DNA of 64,000 bases from Fulvia fulva (lineage: Eukaryota > Ascomycota > Dothideomycetes > Mycosphaerellales > Mycosphaerellaceae), in contig NC_063022.1 of assembly GCF_020509005.1 (NCBI RefSeq), positions 124,001-188,000 on the forward strand. Reading direction: 5' to 3'. The notes under the pieces were generated by a model, which ran no database searches, was not told where the DNA came from, and was given only the letters and a program-made list of their open reading frames with translations. Position 1 is the stretch's first letter, and each line of letters opens with the position of its first letter. The translations under genes and the position numbers were made by a program. This document shows, piece after piece, positions 31,782-41,497 of the stretch.

Positions 31782-32738
31782 CGCTCGTCGGTCGTTACGC
31801 TTAAAGATGTCGCCCTCGAGCTACAGAAGCATATTCAACAGAGCACCGCAGACTCAGAAGTGATCCGAGTTTGCCTGGTTGCGGCTGAACACACGATCCG
31901 AAAGGTGCCACGGAATCGACGTCCGCAGGTAATTCAGCAACTCCCCGTGTCCATGGCTTCAACGACCCTGAAACACATCTGGGAAGACGAGCATCTCTGG
32001 AGCACAGTGGTCTTCGGCGATAGCCTTGCTTTCTTCTCGCTGTGCGTATTTGCGGTGTATGAGGGGCTCGAAGACGTAGTCATGGAGTGGGCTAGGGTCG
32101 AGGCGTCTGCGCGGTATCTCGCTAGGACGAACGAGACATATGCACCGGAGGTCTGGCGAGGGTCCATTGTTCGGTCCATGGTGACAGCTGCCAACGTCTG
32201 CTCGACCGACAACTCCGCTGATCGTGCTCTCAGCATGTTCTTCAAGGTTGTGCAATGGCGCGTTGCGGGGAGACAGCAACGGCCGTCAGGTACCGCTGCT
32301 AGGATCAGTCTATTTGCTGCAGCGGTAGAGCTCATGAACGCATTATCTTCCGGGAGGTATCATAACACAGGCCCTCAACTTTACTCCACTTTCCAGGGAC
32401 TATGCAACAAGAGCCACATCCGACCCCGAAGTGATTTTAATGGTTCATGGGAGCTTAGCATTGCCCGTCTCGCACTGTATCACCCCACTAACCCGGACCC
32501 GGACCCTACAATCGAACTTATGCGCGACTTGTTGGCACGCCATGGGAGCGGTTTCGATCCTGTGCCGCATATGCGGGACCCGTACAAGAGAAGCCTACAA
32601 AGATGCCATGAGTTGCTACGATCACAAAAGCGCGAGCAAGACAGCGAATGGATTACTCAGGTAGACAAGGATGTCTTCGGGTCGAGTCTCGACATATCGA
32701 CGAACGTCTCGAGCAACGGAGGGCCTCACAGGGTATGA
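31782..32738 (+). CDS. Orphan gene Y, paralogue of the gene at 33245-34550 (start unresolved)
   Basis: A + frame open from 31782 to the stop at 32738. Conserved text begins before any in-frame ATG (LQKHIQQSTADSEVIRVCLV), so an upstream exon is needed; an acceptor-like GGCTAG ends at 31781. Blocks shared in order with Y': TADSE(V/I)IRVCL, LK(H/Y)IW, FSL..F..YE.L.D.V.EWAR, VWRG..VRSM..A.N.C...NSAD, FFKV..W, E..NAL.SG, ARLAL.HPT.PD.DP and VFG.SL. No known domain recognised; mostly helical and soluble. With X it forms a two-gene unit present twice here. Function unknown. Confidence 0.55.
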   Translation, partial: RSSVVTLKDVALELQKHIQQSTADSEVIRVCLVAAEHTIRKVPRNRRPQVIQQLPVSMASTTLKHIWEDEHLWSTVVFGDSLAFFSLCVFAVYEGLEDVVMEWARVEASARYLARTNETYAPEVWRGSIVRSMVTAANVCSTDNSADRALSMFFKVVQWRVAGRQQRPSGTAARISLFAAAVELMNALSSGRYHNTGPQLYSTFQGLCNKSHIRPRSDFNGSWELSIARLALYHPTNPDPDPTIELMRDLLARHGSGFDPVPHMRDPYKRSLQRCHELLRSQKREQDSEWITQVDKDVFGSSLDISTNVSSNGGPHRV

Positions 32739-33244
32739 GGAAGGCTCGATGCTGTGCTTAGGCACATGGTCATCATATACATTGAGAAAATCGGGTACCT
32801 GCGACAATCACAATGCAGCGAAGGTGACTAGCATAGACATTGCTCTCACGTCCAGCGTCCGTCCTCATTGGAGTCGCAAGCGTCGCCGAAGCAGACTGAC
32901 CATCCTAGTCAAATTCAGGATCGTACTGACTTAGCCTGTGTCCCGATCGCGGTAACCAGGGCATTTGTGACTCCAATGCGGACAGACGCTGCAAACGTCA
33001 TGCCGCTATAGTGAGGCACAGGTCGGGTCTTGCCTCATCGGGTCTTGTCTCACACCTCAGGCCATAGACAGGCTAGGCTGATTCGGCCTACTACGGCTCA
33101 TACATTACAATCTCAAGGAGCCACCTCGCGTCTCATCTCGAGTTCTCATCCCGAGCAATTTCATCCATCAACAATATCCATCTAACGTAGCACCTACTCG
33201 CTACATCCAAATCACTGGCCACGGGATGCACAATTACACTCGCC
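32739..33244. other. Spacer between Y and Y'
   Basis: About 500 bp. No gene, remnant of X or repeat was recognised. Confidence 0.3.
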
Positions 33245-34550
33245 ATGTCGATCGGCCGGGCTGCAACCACGCGCTTGCTCAGCAGAGGACGAATTGCACG
33301 CCACAAGTCAGTTATGGCGCGCCCACTAAAGCGTTAATGTGGGAACCAGAGAGACTGGCAGCTCAGGAAACGCATCACATAGCAGACCACGCAGCAGTTC
33401 ACATCACGGCCGATGTCAAGGTGGCACTGCATCGAACAGCAATGGGAGCTCTGGAGGTGATGACTGCCTCCTACCCGAATCGTTTCAGATCATACCGCCT
33501 TCGCAGCGGGACAGTCGTATCTCGAGGAAAGTGAGGATACTAAGCCATATCGAGCACAGACTTGGACCATTGTCGCAGTCCGCTTCCGCACTAAACAGTC
33601 AATTGCTCCGAGGTGAGGCGGATCCTTTCACCGAGCTCGAGAGCCGTATCAAGCAAGGCACTGCAGATTCAGAAATCATACGAGTCTGCTTGATTGTAGC
33701 CAAGGATAGGCTGTTTAGTTTGCCACGCAAGGAATGTTCAGCTGCAGGACAGGCGGGACCGCCGTATGCAGCACGGACACTAAAGTACATCTGGAGCGAT
33801 ACCCGGCTATGGAACCCCATCGCTTGTGTGGATAATCACGCACTATTCTCACTTTCCGGTTTCTCCATCTATGAGAATTTGCACGATCTGGTACTGGAGT
33901 GGGCAAGAGCACATGTGCCGATTGAACAGTCCGAACAGTTCCTCGGACCTGACAACGTATGGCGCGGATACCTGGTACGTTCGATGCTAAGTGCACTCAA
34001 CGCATGCGAAACTGGGAATAGCGCAGATCAGGTCTTGGAAACCTTCTTCAAAGTCAAGGACTGGAAGCGAGCCGCTTTAACTGAACAACCTCCAGGTCCT
34101 GCAATGCCGATTGGACTGCGACCTGCCATGTTCGAGATTTTTAATGCCCTCACATCTGGCGTTAAAGCGCGTACATCTCCTGCACTCTACGACCGCTTTC
34201 AGCGGTTCTGTCTCGATCAAATCATCCTCGGTCATACGCGGAATGGGTTGCAGCGAAATCAGGTGTCGCTCGCCATGGCTCGCCTGGCACTACACCATCC
34301 CACGCGACCGGACGTGGACCCAGCAATTGACTACATACGTCATCTGCTCCAGTCCAAGGACGCTGGGGACGCCCTAGTGTGGGCCATGGAGCACGTTACT
34401 AAGAAATTTATCGAAGAAACGCATCGCGTGCTCGAACGTCAACAACGCCAGGCAGACTGTGTTTGGGTCGAGCGAGCGTTCGAGTCTGTGTTTGGCCAGA
34501 CATTGAAAGCATTTGGGCAGGAGCGTAGGCAAACACCACGCAGAGACTAA
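33245..34550 (+). CDS. Orphan gene Y', paralogue of gene Y
   Basis: A proposed exon 1 (33245-33306, MSIGRAATTRLLSRG..), a 43-nt intron (33307-33349) and the main frame to 34550. An in-frame 48-nt segment at 33531-33578 (GTGAGG..GCAG, with ACTAAG) looks like a second intron and would remove the only part unlike gene Y. The conserved body starts DPFTELESRIKQGTADSEII and runs RVCLIVAKD, LKYIWSDTRLW, FSIYENLHDLVLEWARAH, VWRGYLVRSMLSALNACETG, FFKVKDW, ARLALHHPTRPDVDPAIDY and SVFGQTL. All have partners in Y. Start and first intron are inferred. No domain recognised; length about 400 aa. Convergent with X'. Confidence 0.55.
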
Positions 34551-34858
34551 GAAAATGTGCGTGAACAGGCCGAGCATACTCTGTCATCCTCTACATCGCT
34601 ATCCCAATCTGCTCGTCCGACCGCTTCGGCCTCAAATTCCCGCCACCAACGGAATCGGCAGTCTCGTCCTTCCACTGTCCCAACCACGACTGAAGGTCTG
34701 CCCTGTCTACTCCCATCAATCGCCTGGGATCCTCCGCGAGCGGCCACAAGCCCCCAGTAACTACAAACAGAAGGGTGTTAGCCATACTCGAGAACCACGT
34801 GGCAGTGTCTCAGACTCTGATGGACCGCGTGAGATTTGCGCTGCACGACGTGCCACAT

Positions 34859-35347
34859 TCACACCATGGTCTTAGACACTGCTCGATGCCTTTCACCCTT
34901 TAGAAACGTACCGAACCAACTGGTGCCTCCCTTGTCACTTTCGGCGACCTTGACTCGACATGTCACCAAGACTCTGGCAATCACATGCTCCTGACCACCA
35001 TCAGGTGCTGGCATGGTGCCCTTGAACATGTGCAATAGTTTGAGGCCCATGATGTCCTCATTCTTGTTGATGCATTTCACCTGGTTCACAATGCATTTAC
35101 GGACTGCCAAGTCGATGGAGCGGTCGTCAGTATCGCTCCACGGAAGCCCGCCAATGCGTGGAATGTCGGAAAGGTCAATGTTGTGGCTCTTTCGATCCCG
35201 TGCGAGGAGGATGTTGTCCTTCTTGTCCAAGGCAAAGACGAAGATCTCGAACTGGTTTGAAGCAATGAAGTTGTTTTGCTCCATGAACTGCGCTCGTAGC
35301 ATTTTGACTGTGTCACTGGTCTTGAGGTTGGCGACGGTTGTTGACAT
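34859..35347 (-). CDS. Orphan gene X', paralogue of gene X
   Basis: An open reverse frame of 162 aa from ATG 35347 (MSTTVANLKTSD). The blocks FEIFVFALDKKDNILLAR, LSDIPRIGGL, LAVRKCIVNQVKCINKNEDI, LKLLHMFKGTM and VIARVLVTCRVKV align in order with gene X. X' is shorter, lacking the C-terminal extension of X. An upstream in-frame ATG (35422) exists but adds a non-conserved segment. No signal peptide or known domain. In the first unit X and Y are divergent; here Y' and X' converge, so the copies were rearranged. Function unknown. Confidence 0.55.
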   Translation of the reverse strand: MSTTVANLKTSDTVKMLRAQFMEQNNFIASNQFEIFVFALDKKDNILLARDRKSHNIDLSDIPRIGGLPWSDTDDRSIDLAVRKCIVNQVKCINKNEDIMGLKLLHMFKGTMPAPDGGQEHVIARVLVTCRVKVAESDKGGTSWFGTFLKGERHRAVSKTMV

Positions 35348-36777
35348 GGTCTTTACGATGTCAGTGACTCTGGCGGGTGGAGGTATTGAGCACACTTGGC
35401 TCGATTTGAATTCTTTGAGCAAACATGTCGCCTTTCAGACGACAGAAGCTCTATCGCTTGCTGGTGTGTTTGAAAGGCGAGAGAAGGATGCTGGCCATTG
35501 TTGGGCTTTCTCAGGAAGCTTCTTGGAAGTGAAGCTCCAAGGCCTGGTGACAAAGTATGTTGCCGCCGGTATATTTGTCGACTTCACTTCTAGAGGGTTA
35601 CGGGACGAACGTATGTCCGTGGAACTAACATATATTGACGCGCTAGATCCTCGCCTGCATTGGTCGGGCCGAGCTACTAAGCTACACACCAGCGCGTTGA
35701 AGCGACAGCCTGCGCTTCAATAGGGATCGAAGCGCTCGGCGGCAATCAAATTTGTCACCAGCCCTCGCTCGAACGCTTCATTCTGTGTGCTGCAGTCGGG
35801 CACGTGACGGGTTATCTTTCCAGAAATGACAGAGGGTGCTGTTTGAGCACGATGTCTCATCCGATGGCTCATACTACACTGTGGGGAAGGCATGTTGTTC
35901 GTAATCAACTCGTGTCGACATGATGCCAGACTTGAACTACAACCAGACTCCTCTTCACCTAGACAAGGCTTCATCGACGACAGGGAAAGATGCTCACCAT
36001 GGTATTACAGCAACATCATCCTCATCTGCCAGTCCATATTTTCGGCAGGTGATCAACAGTACCGAGCGCTCGCATGAACTTTGGCATGTGTACTTCAACT
36101 CCATTTCTGAGTTGATCTGAGAGTAGAATCTTCACGGTATACTGCCTCAGAATTGAGGCTACTAGCCATCGCGCGAAGTGCGGCGTAGTATCGAGCCCGA
36201 TATTCCGATGATGTCGGATAAGGTTTGGGGGCTGAAAGGTTTGTCCGGCCATGCTTACACCAAGAAGTACGTCCAACGTCTCTCATGGAGGCTGATGCTT
36301 AGCCAAGTACCAACGCGAAGCGGTCCCGAGAGCCAAAGCCGTGCATTTGCGAACAACATCCACTGCGAGCACTCGAAGCCCTATCCAGCGCTACTACAAC
36401 CGCGGTCTGACATTGTTCGTGGACATGATCATCTTCTCGAAAGCATCGATGACCTCTGATAGGCATTATGAGTCGCAGCGCTTGTCCCGATGGTCCTGCT
36501 CCATGTCGCTGGTCATGGTATAATGAACGGTCAGATCCGTTAGAGTATCTGCACATCATCTTGATCATTTCGCCGTCCTATGTTGTGCTAGCAAATACCT
36601 TTTACTTGCTACACATACTCCACCGAGCATCCTTTGCTACCATTCTCACAGCTCAAGCTGGCAAGCCACCCTGGTAGCACTGACTCACGACATTAGCATC
36701 AGCAAGCCTCTCATCATCAGTACTATGATCAAAGTCAGTCCCTCATCACCAAACATCTCCATCTCCAAGAAACCAAC
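35348..36777. other. 1.4-kb gap; only a doubtful small ORF (35920-36120, +)
   Basis: A 66-codon + frame (MMPDLNYNQTPLHL..) has an ATG and stop but no motif or conserved partner, so it is not called. No repeats, tRNA or transposon pieces were recognised. Confidence 0.35.
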
Positions 36778-37474
36778 TCACCACCTCGGCACCAAAAGCA
36801 ACTCCGCACACCCCTCCGGCGTCGTCCCCTCGCTATTCCTATAGAACAGCTTCGGCCCATAAACATTGCCCTCAACCCAGCACGTAAAAAACGTCCCAAA
36901 CACATCCGTACCATCTTCCTGATTCTCATATGTCAGGTGCACAATCCCCTCACTGCCTTCCTCCAGCTTGAGTCCGCTCGTCGGGAAACCGACACCACAC
37001 TCATCGACATGGCCCGTCCAGCCTACATCGCGGCGACCCTCGGCGTCGACCTCCGACTTGGGGGCAATGAGGAAGGAGTCCAGTGGTCCGCCGCCTAAGT
37101 AGCTAGCCAGCGTGTAGCCATCCTCGCCAGCGGAAGGGTAGGAAGCGTTGAGTTCCCAGCGGTTGTAGCCGCATTGGTCTCCGGTGCAGTGGGTTCCGAC
37201 GTAGGCGGTGAAAGCTATAGACTGTCAGGGCTGTCCTCCTTGATCGAGAGAATCACTTACTGAATCTGTTGAAGCAGTCGGTTGTGAAAGTTCCGCCGGC
37301 GCGACCACTGGATCCGGTAAGAGGTTGGTCGCGGTCGATGGCGGAGTTGGGGTATGGGCCGGTGAGCTCGCCGGAGGTGATGTAGGGGTAGAGGACGAAG
37401 GTTTCTGATGAAGATAGAGCTTGCGCAGTAATTGTTGCAGCCAAGGAAGCGAGGGTGAGGAGGATGGAAGGCAT
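36778..37474 (-). CDS. Secreted protein of about 216 aa with several cysteines
   Basis: Exon 1 (37474-37261) and exon 2 (37214-36778) join across a 46-nt intron (37215-37260); the junction reads DCFNRFTFTAYVGTHC. The N-terminus MPSILLTLASLAATITAQA is a clear signal peptide with likely cleavage after the Ala-rich end. The mature part has about six Cys (DCF, THC, DQC, DEC, FTC, EGC), WELNASYPSAGEDGYTLA with an N-glycosylation site, and a C-terminus EGCAELLLVPRW. No transmembrane segment or GPI signal. It looks like an apoplastic or cell-wall protein; a candidate effector label would be inference from size and Cys content. No lesions. I do not recognise the family. Confidence 0.7.
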
Positions 37475-38346
37475 GATAGTGATTGACTTGGGAGTTGGTT
37501 CTGTGTTGTGAATTGAAGGCATATAGAGCGTTCTGCCATTTCTTATAACACACTTGTCGTTGAGTCCCTCGCTGCCTGTAGTGGATTCACGTTGCACGCG
37601 GAATGCTAAAGGATTGTGCATCCCTGCGGTGTACTCGAGGTCCTTCCGATGCGGGAAGCTGAGGCTGCTTGTGGGTCCAATGGCGGAAAATAGCATCGCA
37701 ATATGTACTAGCGTAGATCAATTCTCTTCGCTTCACAGCTTTGGCACCACTATCACGAGCGGACATTCCACGACTTTGGTGAAAGTGGGCTATTGTGTAT
37801 TCCTTCAGTGGCCAGATTTGTGTCGTGAACAGGACGTTTTCCGGATTGTGGTCCGCTGTTGCCACTATCAATGTCGTACTTAATCATCGTTCTGGCCCAT
37901 GCCGAAGCGATGTGGCGGTCAATTGCTGCGACACAACACTGGCTGTTGATACTTTGTACAAATCTGTTCATGTTATACATCTATTTTACATGGCCCGTGA
38001 CCAGCCGAACGACCATCGTTCTGCGTATCCAGCGTAGAGCCGCAAGGATCACTTTCGATAAGGTCTGCAATCATGCAACATGTCCAGCATGCCGATACTG
38101 GAGTGTCCCGACACCATGACTTGGAGCCCGGAAGGTGCTGAAGATGTCGCCACTTTCTTTGTCGCCAGTTCCGGCCCTCTGCTGCCTGGCGATAGCGCGA
38201 TGTGACTTTGTATCAGCAAAGATTCCTTGTCGTCTACTGGCGACGTGCTACACCGTATGAGCGTAGTGGTAGAGTGGCGTTGTCTGTATCATCGTCTTCC
38301 GCAAGTCTGGCTCTTTCATCTTCGTCCGTCTGTCACTGATTTCTCC
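37475..38346. other. Intergenic, nothing recognised
   Basis: About 870 bp between the secreted protein gene and COA6. Open frames on both strands lack motifs. Confidence 0.3.
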
Positions 38347-38756
38347 TCACTTGGAGCCCATATTCATCTGCTGCGCTCCTTCCGCGTTCAACTTCTTGAT
38401 AGTCTGATCTCTCTGATGTTCCATCACTCTTCGCTTTTTGAAATATGTGACCTAGACAGCCACCATCAGCCAGCGATTCCCCTTGTCCCGTCATCTTCAT
38501 GCCGATGCCCACTTACCCAGCTTCCTTGACAAACCTTCTCGAACTCCCTCAACTCCGGCATACACACTTGCCTCGCCTTTTCGTCTTCTCTTACGCTATC
38601 GATGATGTTGTTCTTGTCAAGGCATTTGAAGAAGTTGTCCCGCCCTTCCCAGCATTGAGCTCGCGCTGTTCGATCTGGCGCAATGTAGCCGCCGTCGTTC
38701 GAGGGCTCGGGTACTGCTGGAGCAGGTTGCGATTGTGATGATGAGAACCAACCCAT
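38347..38756 (-). CDS. COA6: Cytochrome c oxidase assembly factor 6 (COA6)
   Basis: Exons 38756-38517 and 38451-38347 join across a 65-nt intron (38452-38516) and give 114 aa. The twin Cys motif is explicit: C35-x9-C45 (CWEGRDNFFKC) and C65-x10-C76 (CMPELREFEKVC), the CHCH fold of COA6/COX6B-like proteins. After the splice the text VTYFKKRRVMEHQRDQ follows GSW, as in fungal COA6. It is an intermembrane-space protein, imported by the Mia40 pathway, that assists copper delivery to cytochrome oxidase subunit 2. No lesions. The 3' neighbour in the same orientation is the secreted protein gene, with no functional link apparent. Confidence 0.88.
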
Positions 38757-39228
38757 CTTGGGCGATGTGGCGAGGATGTGATGGATGAGGCCTGCTATGC
38801 TGTGTTTCGCGTAGGTTCAACGTTCTTCCGATTGATGCGATCGTTTCCTCGTCTGTCAACGCTGGTATCGCGACAGTTGGGGGAGATGCAATGGATTCGA
38901 GCAACAGAGTTTCGGGCGGTGAAACATTTTGCCGAGATGCCGACAACATCTCGACTGCATCTTTCTCCCTCTCTGTCTTCTTCTCCTGTTGCACAGCGCA
39001 ACGAATGTTTTCCCGCCGAGAGTACCTTCTTGTCTCTCCAAATGGCCCTCTTGCTACTCACTGGTCACCCCAGGTCGAGCTTGCAGGTTGAGCTGATCTC
39101 CATTAGCAAGTTTCAGCAGCCGCCAGCTGTGCCCCCCAGATGCAGGAGGCTGTCCGCCCACCTACACGGTTCAAAAAGACCACGAGCTCCTAATCTTTTG
39201 AGATATACCCCGGTTCCCAATCTCAGAC
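38757..39228. other. Intergenic, nothing recognised
   Basis: About 470 bp upstream of COA6 and of the relic at 39229. No supported gene. Confidence 0.3.
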
Positions 39229-39512
39229 ATGCATGTCACTATCAATGACCACACCTACCACTTACCAGCCGAGGCCTACGATCGTATGAGACTCACATGA
39301 GCTGCGCCCTTAGGATCTTGTTTCGCTGGAACAACCCTGAGAATGAGCAGTACCACATCGACAAATACCAAGAGCTATTGAGAGTTGGCTCTTCTGACAG
39401 TCGATTTCAGAGAGGAGCCAAATTGATTGGCGTGTCACCACGCGCACTGAACAATGCCGGTTTGCTGGGCTCAGAATCTTACCATTGCAGAATTTCGCGT
39501 GGACGTCCCTAA
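39229..39512 (+). pseudogene. Internally deleted relic paralogue of the transposon-split gene
   Basis: Starts MHVTINDHTYHLPAEAYDR, matching NVTINDRQMHLPSEIIDNIV of the split gene. It then jumps, after a stop at about 39298 and a frame change, to CALRILFRWNNPENEQYHID and NNAGLLGSESYHC, which match VALRVIINWRTPEIEAKY and EDAGPLGCESYHC at the end of that gene. About 250 central residues are absent. It lies roughly 285 bp upstream of the split gene in the same orientation, as expected for a decayed tandem duplicate. Confidence 0.65.
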
Positions 39513-39824
39513 TCATGTGAGCGGTGGCTCAAGAATGTCCGCTACTCGACACCAACTGTGGTTGACTTATCGTAGATCTTCAGTGTCTTGACGCAGTCTC
39601 ACTGAGTCGATGTCATTGCGGGACTTGTATGTGGGAAGTGGTGAAAACAAGGTCCGCGAAGGTGATCTTTCTCGAACCCATGACATGCCAAGATATAAGG
39701 ATGTTTGAGCTGGCGCCTGCACATCTTGCTGTGCCGCATCGAGATATAAGTATACTTAACCCTGGACTTCGCCACTCCTCTTCGCCCTATTGCCCGATGT
39801 ATGCTTCTCGGCATTTTCAGAATC

Positions 39825-39839
39825 TGAACGTCACAATTA
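39825..39839 (+). repeat. Left target-site duplication of the LINE (15 bp)
   Basis: TGAACGTCACAATTA, identical to 48840-48854 across the insertion. The length is typical of target-primed reverse transcription. Confidence 0.9.
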
Positions 39840-40750
39840 GATAGATAGATTTGTCATTCCCCTGTTCTAGGACCCTATTCGGCCTATGCAGGTATATATT
39901 TATTGTTATGTACAAAGGGAAACCCGAATAGGTGAAAACCCTTCCCACCCCCGACTACTCCTTGTCTAGATTAGCTTTCCCTCAGAACGTACGTAGTCCA
40001 TGTTACTACCCCGTTAGCCCCCGCTCCCAGCCGGTCTCGTCGCGCTACGCCGTGTCCTCTCTTCCTGCACTGCTCCTACTAGGCGGTACTGTTCTAGCTA
40101 GCCCTTCTCTAGTATCCAGTTCGTAATGCGCCGTAGGTCCTTAACGTTGTTAAGAAGTGCCCCAATCGTCCGGTTCCTCGCCTTTGCCATCCACTCCCCC
40201 CTTCCTAGCGACCACCTCGGACAGACGAGGAGTGCGTGCCGTATATTCTAGGAGTGATAGCCGTAGGGGCAGCTAGTATTCGTGTATTCTAGAACCTTCC
40301 TCTATAATAGGTACCCCTAGAGGCCGATGTGTTCGCTTCGCAGTTGGGTTGCTATACTACTCTATGCCCTCGTAAGGCGGTAGTAGATGAGCTTCGGGGG
40401 GTGCTTAACCGCGGATTTCGTGGCTGACTATTCCTTAGGTTGTCCCGCTAGCTAAGGGCGTCTACTATGCCCTACAACCTGGTTCTTCCACCTCTCTTTC
40501 TACAATTGCTCTACAAACGATTTCTTACCCTCCTATTATGTTGCTAGCTGTTCGTCCCTTACCCGGTAGTTCGGCTCGTTTCCGGGTCGAATGCCCTTAT
40601 ACGCTAGTACTAATTCGCGGGCCCTTACGACTGTACTAGCGATGACCTTCTATACTAGGTACTATGCCGACTTGCCTAAGTAGGAGGTCCGTAGTCCCTA
40701 GATATATAGGTCGATCGGCGGTATAGCGGTCTCGTGCTTAAGCATCCTTA

Positions 40751-40755
40751 TTAGT
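40751..40755 (+). repeat. Left 5-bp target duplication of the Copia element
   Basis: TTAGT precedes the 5' LTR and recurs at 46295-46299 after the 3' LTR. Confidence 0.9.
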
Positions 40756-40990
40756 TGTTGAGAACATACAGGCCGTAGGACAAGCATGTAGGTGTGGGTG
40801 TGTCATGTGATAGATCACGTGACTAGGGTTTGCCAGCCCCTATAGGCTGGCAAACATCCGGACACCTAGCATCTACCTACACCAACACCGGCGATACTGT
40901 ATGTAGATACACGCTATCCCATTGGGTCCTTCTTCGTCTTTTGTGTGATCCGCCGTCTTCCACTGCTGCGCAACTCGTACCTGTTTAACA
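40756..40990 (+). repeat. Copia 5' LTR (235 bp)
   Basis: TG..CA ends. Identical to 46060-46294 except T at 40776. An internal inverted repeat, GTTTGCCAGCCCCTATAGGC and its partner GGCTGGCAAAC, can form a hairpin. Confidence 0.95.
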
Positions 40991-41497
40991 GGTTATAAGC
41001 CCGAGTTAGCAACTCGGTGTTTCACCCTCGACAAAGTCGTATTGGAGTTATTCCTCTTCAGAACAAAAGGAAGGCAGACTGGAGGCCGCACCCGCATTGC
41101 ATAGGAAGCTACAGCCGCGCTGTAGGTGCATATAAGACGTGAAAGAGCCTAGTGAGGCACTGTCAGACTCCGAGTCAGGGAGCCTGTGCCAATACCTCAG
41201 ACAAGTGGGCGAGCTTACTGAGAAGAGTCGCTCTCCGGACATCGCGTTTGCATCGACTAACTGTTCATTCTGAGAGAGCCGCAGTGTCTCAGAAACCCCC
41301 TCTGCTGAGAGAGTTACGCTACAGTGTCTCAGCACCAACACGATCCTTACCGACCGACTTTCCTCCTCTTCCCGGCGGATAGCCATCCTCTCCGCTATCA
41401 ACCTCGCGTTCGGTTTATCCCATTTCGATCCGATCGCGTACGACCGAATACATCCTTTTACCTGAGGGCAGCCAACCTGTCCCTCAACTTACAAAAA

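Noticed and set aside
35920..36120. 66-codon + ORF
   Set aside because: No homologue in the window, no motif, no intron signals; could be chance.
38778..39248. 156-codon + frame upstream of the relic
   Set aside because: Composition unlike the neighbouring proteins and no motif; probably non-coding.
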